The notes beneath the pieces were generated by a model. It had not been told where the DNA came from. It made no database searches and was given only the letters and a program-made list of their open reading frames with translations. 64,000 nt of DNA, taken from contig NZ_AP017315.1 in assembly GCF_002355395.1 (NCBI RefSeq), positions 558,001-622,000 on the forward strand. Direction: 5' to 3'. Positions 29,968 to 38,556 of the stretch are shown piece after piece; the stretch's first letter is position 1, and each line of letters opens with the position of its first letter. The position numbers and the translations under genes were made by a program. The DNA comes from Microcella alkaliphila (lineage in GTDB: Bacteria > Actinomycetota > Actinomycetes > Actinomycetales > Microbacteriaceae).

Positions 29968-31772
29968 GCGTTCTCGGTGTCGCCGGCGAAGAACGCGACA
30001 ACTACACGAAAGACGAGTCGCGCCAGATTCGCCAACGCTCACTGCGCCTGCTCGGCTCGCTGCTGCGCCCCGTGCGCGGCCGCATCGTGTTCGCGATGGT
30101 CGTCGTCGTGTTCTCGACGGCGCTGCAAGTTGCGGGCCCGGCGCTGATCGCGCTCGGCATCGACCGGGGCTTGCCGGCCGTCGCCAACAACGGCGATTGG
30201 ATGCCCATCGCCCTCATCGTCGTCGGCTTCGTTTTCGCCGCCCTCGTCGGCGCCGCAACAATCGCCTGGTACCAGGTGATGAGCGCGCGCATCAGTCAGG
30301 CGATTTTGCTCGACCTGCGCAAGCGCGTCTTCCTGCACACCCAGAATCTGAGCCTCGAGTTCCACGAGTCGTACACCTCGGGCCGCATCATCTCGCGCCA
30401 GACGAGCGACCTCGACTCCATTCGCGAGCTGCTCGACTCGGGCATCAACCAGCTCGTGTCGGGCCTGCTCTATATGGGGTTCACGGCGGGCGCGCTGATC
30501 CTGCTCGACGCCCCGAGCGGGCTCGTGCTGGCCGCCGCGCTCATCCCACTGCTCATGCTGACGCGCTGGTTCCAGGTGCGCTCGCAGAAGATGTTCCGCC
30601 TGACGCGCGTCGCATCCGCCCGCCTGATCGTGCATTTCGTTGAGACGATGACGGGCATCCGTGCGGTGAAGGCGTTCCGAAAGGAGCCGCGCAACGCGCG
30701 CGAGTTCGGCGACCACGTCGAGAGCTACCGCGACGCCAACGCGCGCGTGATCCGACTCTTCGGCATCTTCGACCCGGGTCTCGTGCTGATCGGCAACGTC
30801 GCGGTCGCCGCGGCCCTGCTGTGGGGTGCTTTCCGGGTTGTCGACGGGTCGCTGCAGATCGGCGTGCTCATTGCCGTGCTGCTGTACGTGCGCAACTTCT
30901 TCGGCCCCGCCGAGGAGATGGCGATGTTCTACAACTCGTATCAGTCGGCCGCCGCAGCTCTGGAGAAGATCTCGGGCGTGCTCGAAGAGGCGCCGTCGGT
31001 GCCCGACCCCACGACCCCCATCGACCTGTGGCAGGCGAAGGGGCAGGTGCGGTTCGAGAGCGTGCGGTTCCAGTACACCGACGAGACCGTCGTGCTGCCC
31101 GACTTCGATCTCGAGATCCCGGCGGGTCAGACGATCGCGCTCGTCGGCACGACCGGTGCGGGTAAGTCGACGCTCGCGAAGCTCATCGCGCGCTTCTACG
31201 ACCCCACCGATGGACGCGTCACGCTCGACGGCGTCGACCTGCGGAAGCTCCACCCGAAAGACCTGCGGCGCGCGATCGTCATGGTGACGCAGGAGGCCTA
31301 CCTCTTTTCGGGAACCGTGGCTGACAACATCGCCCTCGGCAAGCCCGACGCCACGCACGAGGAGGTCGAGGCGGCAGCGCGCGCCGTCGGAGCGCACGAG
31401 TTCATCACCTCGCTGCCGAACGGCTACGACACCGACGTGAACAAGCGCGGCGGGCGCGTGTCGGCGGGGCAGCGGCAGCTGATCTCGTTTGCGCGCGCGT
31501 TCCTCGCCGACCCGACGGTGCTCATCCTGGACGAGGCGACGGCCTCGCTCGACATCCCGAGCGAACGGCTCGTGCAGGAGGCGCTGCAGACTCTGCTCGC
31601 CGACCGCACGGCGGTGATCATCGCTCACCGACTGTCGACCGTGGCGATCGCCGACCGGGTACTCGTCATGGAGCATGGCCGCATGATCGAAGACGGCAGC
31701 CCCGCCGAGCTCATCGCCGGGGCGGGCAAGTTCGCGCAGCTGCACGCCGCCTGGCGCGAGTCGCTCGTGTAG
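29964..31772 (+). CDS. ABC exporter half-transporter B (consensus site)
   Basis: A 602-residue half-transporter, partner of the gene it overlaps (ATGA). Membrane domain about 40-330. The nucleotide-binding domain has Walker [13 protein letters not shown] loop [10 protein letters not shown], signature [14 protein letters not shown] and Walker [13 protein letters not shown] with the catalytic Glu present. The signature has Ala for the usual first Gly. Together the two halves make one asymmetric exporter with one competent ATP site. A long N-terminal tail ([19 protein letters not shown]) precedes the first helix. Confidence 0.94.
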   Translation: MSVLGVAGEERDNYTKDESRQIRQRSLRLLGSLLRPVRGRIVFAMVVVVFSTALQVAGPALIALGIDRGLPAVANNGDWMPIALIVVGFVFAALVGAATIAWYQVMSARISQAILLDLRKRVFLHTQNLSLEFHESYTSGRIISRQTSDLDSIRELLDSGINQLVSGLLYMGFTAGALILLDAPSGLVLAAALIPLLMLTRWFQVRSQKMFRLTRVASARLIVHFVETMTGIRAVKAFRKEPRNAREFGDHVESYRDANARVIRLFGIFDPGLVLIGNVAVAAALLWGAFRVVDGSLQIGVLIAVLLYVRNFFGPAEEMAMFYNSYQSAAAALEKISGVLEEAPSVPDPTTPIDLWQAKGQVRFESVRFQYTDETVVLPDFDLEIPAGQTIALVGTTGAGKSTLAKLIARFYDPTDGRVTLDGVDLRKLHPKDLRRAIVMVTQEAYLFSGTVADNIALGKPDATHEEVEAAARAVGAHEFITSLPNGYDTDVNKRGGRVSAGQRQLISFARAFLADPTVLILDEATASLDIPSERLVQEALQTLLADRTAVIIAHRLSTVAIADRVLVMEHGRMIEDGSPAELIAGAGKFAQLHAAWRESLV

Positions 31773-31780
31773 GTCGGCCG

Positions 31781-33250
31781 CTACCGCTCGACGGCGCCGA
31801 CGTGCAGGGCGACGAAGCCGCGGCCCGGCACCACCGCCGTGAACACGCCCGACTCGTCGACCTCGACCGCCTCACCCGACAGCACGTCGGTGTAGGTGCC
31901 CGCCCTCAGCGAGGTCTCGAACTGGCCCTCGAGGTCGAGCGGCCCGCCGTTGAACGCGATGTACCCGTACTCGCCGCGGCCGAATCCCGAGAGGGCGCGC
32001 AACTCGCCGTCGAAGCGCACGTCATCGGTGAGCGGCGCATCGCCGACGGCGGAGCGGAACGCGAGCATCCCCGTCACCCCGGTCCAGCGCTGCGGGCACA
32101 CCCACTCGCCGGGCTCGTACCGCGGCTGCGGCGCGTCGGCCGCGTCTGCGCACGAGGCGTCGGCGACGCGACCGTCCGCCTGAAGCGGCGGAGCAGCATC
32201 CCGCCCCTCGAAGGCGTAGCCGCTCGAGAGCTGGGGCGTTCCGTACGGGTGGGCGAGCATGAATGCGAGCCCCAGCAGGTAGGCGTCGCCGTCTTTGTAC
32301 GACAGGGTTTCGCCGTTGCGCTCCGTGTCGTGGTTGTCGACGAACGAGATGGCGAGCTCGCTCGGCACCGAGCCGCCGTCGGGCCCGAACACGACCCGCG
32401 GGTTCAGCGACCCCGAGTCGACCATGCTCTTCAGCGTGCGCGCGTAGAGGAACTCCCACGACGGCCCGTTGTCGAGGTACTCCTCGGGCTGAATCGGTTC
32501 GCTGGATGCCCGGATCACCTCCTGATAGACGCGCACCCCCTCGGGCAGGTCGCGAATGATGGCGGCGATGTCCTCGGGCGGCATGTGCTTGGCCGCGTCG
32601 ATGCGGAACCCGCTCACGCCGAGACTCAGCAGGTCGTCGAGGTAGCTGCGGAGCCCCTCGCGCACACGTTCGGTGCCGGTGGCGAGGTCGGCGAGGTTCA
32701 CGAGCCGGCAGTTGCGCACCTCGTCGGCGTCGCGGTAATCGATGATCTCGCCGGTGGGCGACTCGGTGCACTGGTGGAAGTCGTCGGGCTCCCAGATGCC
32801 GGGGTAACGGAAGTGCTCGAACTCGCTGCCGGCCCACCCGACGCCGGGCGTGCCGAGGCCGGTCATGTGGTTGACGACCGCGTCGGCGACGATGTCGACG
32901 TCGTGCTCGGCGCAGGTGGAGACCATGGCGGCGAACTCGTCGCGGGTGCCGAGGCGTGACTCGATCTGGTAGCTGACGGGCTGGTAGTGCACCCACCATT
33001 CGTCGCGGACGACATGTTCCTGCGGCGGGCTGGTCAGCACCCAGTCGATGCCGGCGTCGCCCAGGAATTCACACTCGTCGGCGATGGCGTTCCACGTCCA
33101 CTGGAACAGGAGGATGCCCGCATCGCGGCTGCCGGCGGGCTCGGGCGCGGTCGTGGCGGGCGTGCATCCGGCGAGGAGGCCGACGGTCCCTATGGCGGCG
33201 GCGATGCCGGCGGCGATGGTGCGGCCGGCGCGTCTTGCAAGCGCTTGCAT
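31781..33250 (-). CDS. Alpha-amylase family (GH13) lipoprotein
   Basis: A 489-residue secreted glycoside hydrolase. Signal peptide and lipobox LAGC (Cys29) anchor it outside the membrane. GH13 regions: DAVVNHM (about 123-129), GFRIDAAKHM with nucleophile Asp218, VYQEVI with acid/base Glu244, and FVDNHDTER with Asp308. The C-terminal 100 residues form the usual beta domain. The QWTWNAIADEC start resembles animal-type and bacterial alpha-amylases. Minus-strand TAGACT lies 6 nt before the ATG, suggesting a leaderless transcript. No maltose transporter is nearby. Confidence 0.92.
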   Translation of the reverse strand: MQALARRAGRTIAAGIAAAIGTVGLLAGCTPATTAPEPAGSRDAGILLFQWTWNAIADECEFLGDAGIDWVLTSPPQEHVVRDEWWVHYQPVSYQIESRLGTRDEFAAMVSTCAEHDVDIVADAVVNHMTGLGTPGVGWAGSEFEHFRYPGIWEPDDFHQCTESPTGEIIDYRDADEVRNCRLVNLADLATGTERVREGLRSYLDDLLSLGVSGFRIDAAKHMPPEDIAAIIRDLPEGVRVYQEVIRASSEPIQPEEYLDNGPSWEFLYARTLKSMVDSGSLNPRVVFGPDGGSVPSELAISFVDNHDTERNGETLSYKDGDAYLLGLAFMLAHPYGTPQLSSGYAFEGRDAAPPLQADGRVADASCADAADAPQPRYEPGEWVCPQRWTGVTGMLAFRSAVGDAPLTDDVRFDGELRALSGFGRGEYGYIAFNGGPLDLEGQFETSLRAGTYTDVLSGEAVEVDESGVFTAVVPGRGFVALHVGAVER

Positions 33251-33254
33251 TCCG

Positions 33255-33590
33255 TCAGTCTAGGTCAGGCTCCCACCGGGCGCGAGCGAGATCCACACGC
33301 ACGCTCATCAGGTCGGCGCCGGAGTGCGCGACGTCGGCGCGCAGGGGAGTGCCTTCCGCGCGGTAGTGGGCCACTGCATCCGTTTCGTGTCCGGCCGGGG
33401 GCCTGCCATCGGAGCGGATCACGCGCCACCACGCGACCGTGCCGCCCGACTCGGCCATGACCCGACCGACGGCGCGCGCGCCGCGCGAGCCGAGGGTCGC
33501 CGCCACGTCGCCATAGGTCATGACGCGCCCCGGTGGGATTAGTTCGACGACGGTGAGTACGGCGCCCGCGAAGTCGAGTTCGTCGCTCAG
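33255..33590 (-). CDS. DNA alkyltransferase-like protein (MGMT fold, no Cys)
   Basis: About 111 residues matching the DNA-binding domain of O6-alkylguanine DNA alkyltransferases: VLTVVELIPPGRVMTYGDVAA and RAVGRVMAE (the recognition helix region). In place of the PCHR active site it reads AWWRVIRSDGRP, so the methyl-accepting Cys is missing, as in alkyltransferase-like (ATL) proteins that flag lesions for nucleotide excision repair. No ATG, GTG or TTG fits the N-terminus; the best start is CTG at 33590, overlapping the GNAT stop as CTGA. An internal ATG in RVMTYG would cut the fold. Confidence 0.8.
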   Translation of the reverse strand: MSDELDFAGAVLTVVELIPPGRVMTYGDVAATLGSRGARAVGRVMAESGGTVAWWRVIRSDGRPPAGHETDAVAHYRAEGTPLRADVAHSGADLMSVRVDLARARWEPDLD

Positions 33591-34039
33591 ATGGCCAGCT
33601 TTCCGATGACCTCGCCGTACTCGGTCTCGCCGACCTCGACGAAGCCGATGCGGCGGAAGAACTCTCCCGGGCCGTCGTCGCCGGTCTCCCAGATGACGTG
33701 CAGCGTCTCGAAGCCACGCGAGCGGGCCTCCTCCGCGAGCTGCCGGACGGCGAAGCGGCCGACGCCGCGGCCCTGCGCTCCGGCGTCGACGTTGATGCGC
33801 CACACGCACGAGCGGAACTCTTCGCGCGGGTTGTCGGGGTCGAAGTTACCGCGCACGAAGCCGACGACTTCCTCGCCGTCGAGCACGACCCGCGCCCACG
33901 TCGTGGTGGGGTTCAGATAGGCATCGTTCGCCGAGTACGAGACGGGCGTGACGTACTGTTCCTGGCCCGGGCGCAGAGTGAGGCCGTTCGCGGCCACGAT
34001 GGTTTTCGCCGACAACTCTTCTACGCGCAAGTCACCCAT
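33587..34039 (-). CDS. GNAT family N-acetyltransferase
   Basis: A 150-residue acetyl-CoA-dependent acyltransferase. The acetyl-CoA loop is visible as NVDAGAQGRGVGRFAVRQL, and the C-terminal strand as GFVEVGETEYGEVIG. Substrate unknown. TACCCT on the minus strand lies 7 nt before the ATG. It is divergent from icd and its stop overlaps the alkyltransferase-like gene, so the two are likely cotranscribed. Confidence 0.9.
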   Translation of the reverse strand: MGDLRVEELSAKTIVAANGLTLRPGQEQYVTPVSYSANDAYLNPTTTWARVVLDGEEVVGFVRGNFDPDNPREEFRSCVWRINVDAGAQGRGVGRFAVRQLAEEARSRGFETLHVIWETGDDGPGEFFRRIGFVEVGETEYGEVIGKLAI

Positions 34040-34084
34040 GGCCCCCAGGGTAGAGGACGGGCGTGAATGCCGCGCGAAGAGTTA

Positions 34085-34098
34085 TCTCGATGTCGAGA
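34085..34098. promoter_or_regulatory. Palindromic operator before icd
   Basis: TCTCGA-TG-TCGAGA, the exact reverse complement of the palindrome before sucC (15845-15858). It lies 134 bp before the icd start and about 46 bp before the divergent GNAT start. A TAGGCT -10-like box lies at 34116-34121. Confidence 0.6.
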
Positions 34099-34231
34099 CA
34101 ATTCGGCCGAGGCGGTAGGCTGACCTGCGGCGCGCATCCGCGCCCTTGGCCGCCCTGCGGCCGCGCCTGCCGCGCATCCTTTGCCGCGGGCGCCCCACCG
34201 ACGTGCGACAGACCCAACCGAAAGGCCCCGC

Positions 34232-35449
34232 ATGGAGAAGATCAAGGTCGAAGGCACCGTCGTCGAACTCGACGGCGATGAGATGACCCGCATCATTTGG
34301 CAGTTCATCAAGGACCGCCTGATTCACCCCTACCTCGACGTCACGCTCGAGTACTACGACCTCGGCATTCAGCACCGCGACGAGACCGACGACCAGGTCA
34401 CGATCGACGCCGCCCACGCCATCCAGAAGCACGGTGTCGGCGTCAAGTGCGCGACGATCACGCCCGACGAGGCACGCGTCGAAGAGTTCGGCCTGAAGAA
34501 GATGTGGCGCAGCCCCAACGGCACGATCCGCAACATCCTCGGTGGCGTCATCTTCCGCGAGCCGATCATCATCTCGAACATCCCGCGCCTGGTGCCGGGC
34601 TGGAACAAGCCGATCATCATCGGTCGCCACGGGTTCGGCGACCAGTACCGCGCCACCGACTTCCTCTTCAAGGGCGAGGGCACGCTCACCGTCGAATTCA
34701 CCCCGAAGGACGGCGGTGAGCCGCAGAAGTTCGAGGTCTACCAGTCGCCCGGCGACGGCATCGCCCAGGTGCAGTACAACCTCGACGCGTCGATCATCGA
34801 CTTCGCCCGCGCCTCGCTGAATTACGGTCTCTCGCGCGGTTACCCGGTCTACCTCTCGACGAAGAACACGATCCTGAAGGCCTACGACGGCCGCTTCAAG
34901 GACCTCTTCCAGGAGATCTACGAGACCGAGTTCAAAGACAAGTTCGAGGCCGCCGGCATCACCTACGAGCACCGCCTCATCGACGACATGGTCGCCAGCG
35001 CCATGAAGTGGGAGGGCGGCTACGTCTGGGCCTGCAAGAACTACGACGGCGACGTGCAGTCCGACACGGTCGCGCAGGGCTTCGGCTCTCTCGGCCTCAT
35101 GACCAGCGTGCTCACGACCCCCGACGGCAAGATCGTCGAGGCCGAGGCGGCCCACGGCACGGTGACGCGCCACTACCGCCAGCACCAGCAGGGCAAGCCC
35201 ACCTCGACGAACCCGATCGCCTCGATCTTCGCGTGGACCCGCGGTCTCATGCACCGCGGCAAGCTCGACGACAACGCCGCGCTCATCGAGTTCGCCGAGA
35301 CGCTCGAAGACGTCGTCATCAAGACGGTCGAGAGCGGCAAGATGACGAAGGACCTGGCGCTGCTCGTCAGCCCCGACCAGGAGTGGCTGACCACCGAAGA
35401 CTTCCTCGCAGCCCTCGACGAGAACCTGCAAGCGCGACTCGGCGCGTAA
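34232..35449 (+). CDS. icd: NADP-dependent isocitrate dehydrogenase
   Basis: Oxidative decarboxylation of isocitrate to 2-oxoglutarate. The 405-residue product belongs to the homodimeric, eukaryote-like type rather than the monomeric type common in other actinobacteria: [19 protein letters not shown] at the start, [47 protein letters not shown] in short form here as [12 protein letters not shown], and [12 protein letters not shown] for NADP binding. The ATG follows GAAAGGCCCC; an upstream in-frame ATG at 34181 has no supporting homology. The palindrome at 34085 suggests regulation with sucCD. Confidence 0.96.
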   Translation: MEKIKVEGTVVELDGDEMTRIIWQFIKDRLIHPYLDVTLEYYDLGIQHRDETDDQVTIDAAHAIQKHGVGVKCATITPDEARVEEFGLKKMWRSPNGTIRNILGGVIFREPIIISNIPRLVPGWNKPIIIGRHGFGDQYRATDFLFKGEGTLTVEFTPKDGGEPQKFEVYQSPGDGIAQVQYNLDASIIDFARASLNYGLSRGYPVYLSTKNTILKAYDGRFKDLFQEIYETEFKDKFEAAGITYEHRLIDDMVASAMKWEGGYVWACKNYDGDVQSDTVAQGFGSLGLMTSVLTTPDGKIVEAEAAHGTVTRHYRQHQQGKPTSTNPIASIFAWTRGLMHRGKLDDNAALIEFAETLEDVVIKTVESGKMTKDLALLVSPDQEWLTTEDFLAALDENLQARLGA

Positions 35450-35482
35450 GCGCCGATCGCGTCGCGTTTCGTCGCGAACGCT

Positions 35483-35512
35483 GGATGCCCGTGGTGCGAA
35501 CCACGGGCATCC
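35483..35512. terminator. Terminator after icd
   Basis: A perfect 13-bp stem (35483-35495 with 35500-35512) with GNRA-type loop GCGA. The stem begins with GGATGCCCG. Confidence 0.8.
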
Positions 35513-35534
35513 GTGCGTTAGCGGTAGCTTGCGT

Positions 35535-35554
35535 GATAATACCCCTGGGGGTAT
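35535..35554 (+). promoter_or_regulatory. CsoR/RcnR-type operator on a GATAAT promoter
   Basis: ATACCCC-TG-GGGGTAT (35539-35554) matches the C/G-tract inverted repeat bound by CsoR/RcnR-family metal or persulfide sensors. It overlaps a good -10 GATAAT (35535-35540), so binding would block transcription of the genes downstream. No csoR-like gene lies in the window. Confidence 0.65.
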
Positions 35555-35603
35555 ATTGATCGACGAGGCGTCGACCACGCCACACTGATCGAAAGGACCG
35601 CCC

Positions 35604-35723
35604 ATGTGCTCACCCATCCGTTGCTCAAGCTGCGGCAAGGTCACCTGGACCGGCTGCGGCCAGCACGTCGACGAGGCGCTCGCCCCGTTCTCGGCCGACG
35701 AGCGCTGCACCTGCGCGAACTGA
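35604..35723 (+). CDS. 39-residue Cys-rich mini-protein
   Basis: A very small protein beginning MCSPIRCSSCGKVTW and ending ERCTCAN, with seven Cys including CSSC and CTC spacings and one His in CGQHVD. The pattern suggests zinc or other metal binding. Clear ribosome binding site GAAAGGAC 5 nt before the ATG. It is the first gene behind the metal-type operator at 35539 and precedes a P1B ATPase, so a metal or sulfur role is inferred. Similar mini-proteins occur in other actinobacteria as far as I recall; no function is known to me. Confidence 0.75.
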   Translation: MCSPIRCSSCGKVTWTGCGQHVDEALAPFSADERCTCAN

Positions 35724-35998
35724 CGATTGCGGAGGCGCGCGCCGCGGCGTTAACCGCGCTCACCACCACCGCCGCGGGCGACAGTCTGTGCACGCTGTCG
35801 CGCGAGCGACTGCCCGCGGCGAAGTATCACGAGGGCGCGGTCGCTGCACTCGGCGATGCCCTGCGCGCCGCACGCGCCGATATTGCGCCGCCCGAGCCTG
35901 CGGCGTGGGGCGCCCAGTGGGACCACCTCGCCGAGCGCGACGCAGGCTGGCGCGCCTACCTCGCCGGCGGCCGCGACGCTCTCGCGCGCCTCGCCTGA
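35720..35998 (+). CDS. Hypothetical protein, probable CTG start
   Basis: A 92-residue helical, Ala-rich protein starting LTIAEARAAALTAL, with DSLCTLSRERLPAAKYHEGA in its middle and WDHLAERDAGWRAYLAGGRDAL near its end. No family recognised. The plausible start is CTG at 35720, overlapping the mini-protein stop as CTGA; the GTG at 35606 would run through the mini-protein in another frame and looks like noise. If real, it is translationally coupled to the mini-protein and part of the metal operon. Confidence 0.5.
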   Translation: MTIAEARAAALTALTTTAAGDSLCTLSRERLPAAKYHEGAVAALGDALRAARADIAPPEPAAWGAQWDHLAERDAGWRAYLAGGRDALARLA

Positions 35999-36059
35999 CG
36001 CGCCTCAGGCAAGCCTGCCCTTGCTGGTGATCGCTGCGCGCACCGAGTAGACCTGACCC

Positions 36060-37964
36060 ATGACGCGCGTTGCCGCTTCCCTCCGCCGCTACCCGCTGGT
36101 GGCTGCGGCGTTGGCCGTCGGGGCGGTGGGTCTCGCGCTGTTGGCGATCGAGCTGGAACCGGCCGCGCGCATCCTGGTATCGGTGTTCGCCGCCGCCGTC
36201 GCCCTGAAAGAGGGCGTGTCGATGGTGCGCAGCCTGCTCAGTCGACAGTTCGGGCTCGACCTGCTCGCCGTCATGGCGATCACGGCGACGCTGCTCGTCG
36301 GCGAGTACTGGGCGAGCCTGATCATCGTGTTCATGCTCGCCGGCGGTGAGGCGCTCGAGGACTACGCCGAGAACCGAGCCCGCCGCGAGCTGAGCGCCCT
36401 GCTTGACCGGGTTCCGCAGCGCGCGCACCGAATCGGCCCCGACGGCGCGATCGACGACGTTCCCGTCGACGCGGTCGCGGTCGGCGATCGGCTACTCGTG
36501 CGCCCGGCGGAGATCGTTCCGGTGGATGCACGCCTCGCCTCCCGCGAGGGATCCTTCGACGAGTCATCGCTCACGGGTGAGAGCCTGCCCGTCGACAAGG
36601 AGAGCGGCGACGAGGTCGCGAGCGGTTCGGTGAACGGCCCGGCCGCGGTGGAGATCATCGCATCGGCGCTCGCCGCCGACAGCCAGTATCAGCGCATCGT
36701 CGAACTCGTGCGGGAGGCATCGGAGTCGAAGGCCCCGCTCGTGCGCCTCGCCGATCGCTACGCGGTGCCGTTCACCCTGCTGAGTCTTGCCATTGCCGGC
36801 ATCGCCTGGGCGGTCAGCGGCGACCCCGTCCGATTCGCCGAGGTGCTCGTTGTCGCGACCCCGTGCCCGCTGCTCATCGCCGCTCCCGTCGCGTTCATGG
36901 GCGGCATGTCGAGCGCCGCCCGCAACGGGGTCGTGGTGAAGAACGCGGGCACCCTCGAGAAGCTGTCGAGGGTGCGCACGGTCGCCTTCGACAAGACGGG
37001 CACCCTCACGAGGGGTCACCCGGAGGTGGTCGACGTGCGCCCGGCCGCCGGTGACGGCACAGCGAACCTCCGCCCCGATGAGCTGCTGCGGCTCGTCGGA
37101 AGCGCCGAACGCTACTCATCGCACGTGCTGGCCGCCGCTCTGCAGCAGGCGGCCGAGCGTCGCGGTCTCGCGCTCAGTGATTCGACCGACGCCCGCGAGG
37201 TCGCGACCCACGGTGTTGCCGCGACCCTCGACGGGCGTGCGCTCGTCGTCGGCAAGCCGGCGTTCGTGGCGGAGGCGATCGTTGGGAACGCGGCCCCGAT
37301 CATCCGCCCCGAGCTGCCGAGCGGCGAGGCAGCCGTCTACGCGGCGGTCGATGGGCGCTTCGCCGGCACGATCATCCTGCGCGACCAAGTGCGTGACGAG
37401 TCGGCCGAGACCGTTGCCGCGCTCGGCCCGCTCGGCGTCACCCGTGTGCTGATGGTGACCGGAGATGTGGAGGCGACGGCGCGCCCGATCGCCGCGTCGC
37501 TCGGCATCGACGAGGTGCACGCCGAGTGCCTGCCGGCCGACAAGGTGCGCATCGTGCGCGAGGCCGAGCCGCGTCCCGTGGTGATGGTCGGCGACGGCGT
37601 GAACGACGCTCCCGTGCTCGCGGTGGCCGATGTCGGTATCGCGATGGGCGCGCGCGGCGCCACCGCGGCCGGCGAAAGCGCGGATGCTGTCGTGCTGGTC
37701 GACGACGTCTCCCGCGTTGTCGAGGCGGTCACCATCGGACACCAGACGGTGCGCATCGCCCTGCAAAGCATCTGGCTCGGCATCATCATCTCGGTCGGCC
37801 TGATGCTCGTCGCGTCGGTCGGCCTGCTGCCGGCTGTTGTCGGAGCGCTCCTGCAAGAGGTCGTCGACCTGGTCGCGATTCTCGCGGCCCTGCGTGCAGT
37901 ACGGGCCGGCACCCGTGGGGTACCGGCCCGTCCGTCGCGGCGTGTGCCGCAGCTTACGCGGTGA
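36060..37964 (+). CDS. Heavy-metal P1B-type ATPase
   Basis: A 634-residue metal-transporting P-type ATPase without an N-terminal metal-binding domain. The membrane motif is ATPCPLL (Cys269) instead of the CPC of copper pumps, closer to TPC/SPC types. Phosphorylation Asp311 lies in FDKTGTLTRG; TGES and VGDGVNDAPVLA are present. The third membrane pair has HQTVRIALQSIWLGI. Metal not determined; cobalt, nickel, iron or zinc are candidates, copper less likely. TAGACC lies 6 nt before the ATG, so besides read-through from 35535 it may have its own start. Confidence 0.92.
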   Translation: MTRVAASLRRYPLVAAALAVGAVGLALLAIELEPAARILVSVFAAAVALKEGVSMVRSLLSRQFGLDLLAVMAITATLLVGEYWASLIIVFMLAGGEALEDYAENRARRELSALLDRVPQRAHRIGPDGAIDDVPVDAVAVGDRLLVRPAEIVPVDARLASREGSFDESSLTGESLPVDKESGDEVASGSVNGPAAVEIIASALAADSQYQRIVELVREASESKAPLVRLADRYAVPFTLLSLAIAGIAWAVSGDPVRFAEVLVVATPCPLLIAAPVAFMGGMSSAARNGVVVKNAGTLEKLSRVRTVAFDKTGTLTRGHPEVVDVRPAAGDGTANLRPDELLRLVGSAERYSSHVLAAALQQAAERRGLALSDSTDAREVATHGVAATLDGRALVVGKPAFVAEAIVGNAAPIIRPELPSGEAAVYAAVDGRFAGTIILRDQVRDESAETVAALGPLGVTRVLMVTGDVEATARPIAASLGIDEVHAECLPADKVRIVREAEPRPVVMVGDGVNDAPVLAVADVGIAMGARGATAAGESADAVVLVDDVSRVVEAVTIGHQTVRIALQSIWLGIIISVGLMLVASVGLLPAVVGALLQEVVDLVAILAALRAVRAGTRGVPARPSRRVPQLTR

Positions 37965-38376
37965 CTTCTGCCCGCGTGCCGGTGGTCTCGACCGCGATCT
38001 TGCGCGGCTTCGCCTTCTCGAGCACGGGGATCATCACACTGAGCACACCGTTCTCGTAGTGGGCGCTGATGCTCTCGGTGTCGATGTCCTTACCGAGGGT
38101 CAGCTGGCGCAGGTAGGCGCCGGCCGGACGCTCGCGGGTCAGCCACTGCACGCCCTCCTGCGAACGCGGGGTGCGCTCGGCGCGGATGGTGAGCAGCTGG
38201 CCGTCGACGTCAACGTCGACGCTGCCCGGGTCGACGCCCGGCAGGTCGGCGGTCAGCACGTAGTGGTCGCCGTCGCGGTAGACGTCCATCGGCATGAGCC
38301 GGGGGCTTTCGCGGCGGTCGAGCAGCGTGCCGGCGACGCGGTCGAGCTCACGGAACGGGTCGAAGAACATGGTCAT
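37954..38376 (-). CDS. Hsp20 / alpha-crystallin small heat-shock protein
   Basis: A 140-residue holdase chaperone. The N-terminus MTMFFDPFRELDRVAGTLL is followed by the alpha-crystallin domain (about 28-125: MDVYRDGDHYVLTADLPGVD, then LTRERPAGAYLRQLTL) and the IPV motif (VMIPVLEKAKP) used for oligomer contacts. The ATG at 38376 follows AAAGGAGCCAC, a strong ribosome binding site; the upstream in-frame extension lacks one. Both HAIR and CIRCE operators precede it. Confidence 0.95.
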   Translation of the reverse strand: MTMFFDPFRELDRVAGTLLDRRESPRLMPMDVYRDGDHYVLTADLPGVDPGSVDVDVDGQLLTIRAERTPRSQEGVQWLTRERPAGAYLRQLTLGKDIDTESISAHYENGVLSVMIPVLEKAKPRKIAVETTGTRAEVTA

Positions 38377-38427
38377 GATGTGGCTCCTTTCGGTCACGTC
38401 GCCCGCCGGTGTGGCGGGTAGTGGTGA

Positions 38428-38450
38428 AGTTGAGTCGGAGTGACTCAACT
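38428..38450 (-). promoter_or_regulatory. HAIR operator (HspR site)
   Basis: AGTTGAGT-N7-ACTCAACT, a perfect 8-bp inverted repeat, close to the HspR consensus CTTGAGT-N7-ACTCAAG. It lies about 52-74 bp before the hsp20 ATG on the minus strand. Confidence 0.8.
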
Positions 38451-38460
38451 ACCGATAATT

Positions 38461-38485
38461 TAGCACTCGACAGCCGAGAGTGCTA
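38461..38485 (-). promoter_or_regulatory. CIRCE operator (HrcA site)
   Basis: TAGCACTC-N9-GAGTGCTA, exact arms and the exact 9-bp spacing of CIRCE. Only 10 bp separate it from the HAIR site, and an AT-rich TAAATT box lies between them. Dual HspR and HrcA repression is expected. Confidence 0.9.
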
Positions 38486-38556
38486 GAAATTCGCGCACGG
38501 CGAAATCGCGGATTCACGGGGCTCATTCCCCGGGAATCCAACGCTCCCGGTATGCG

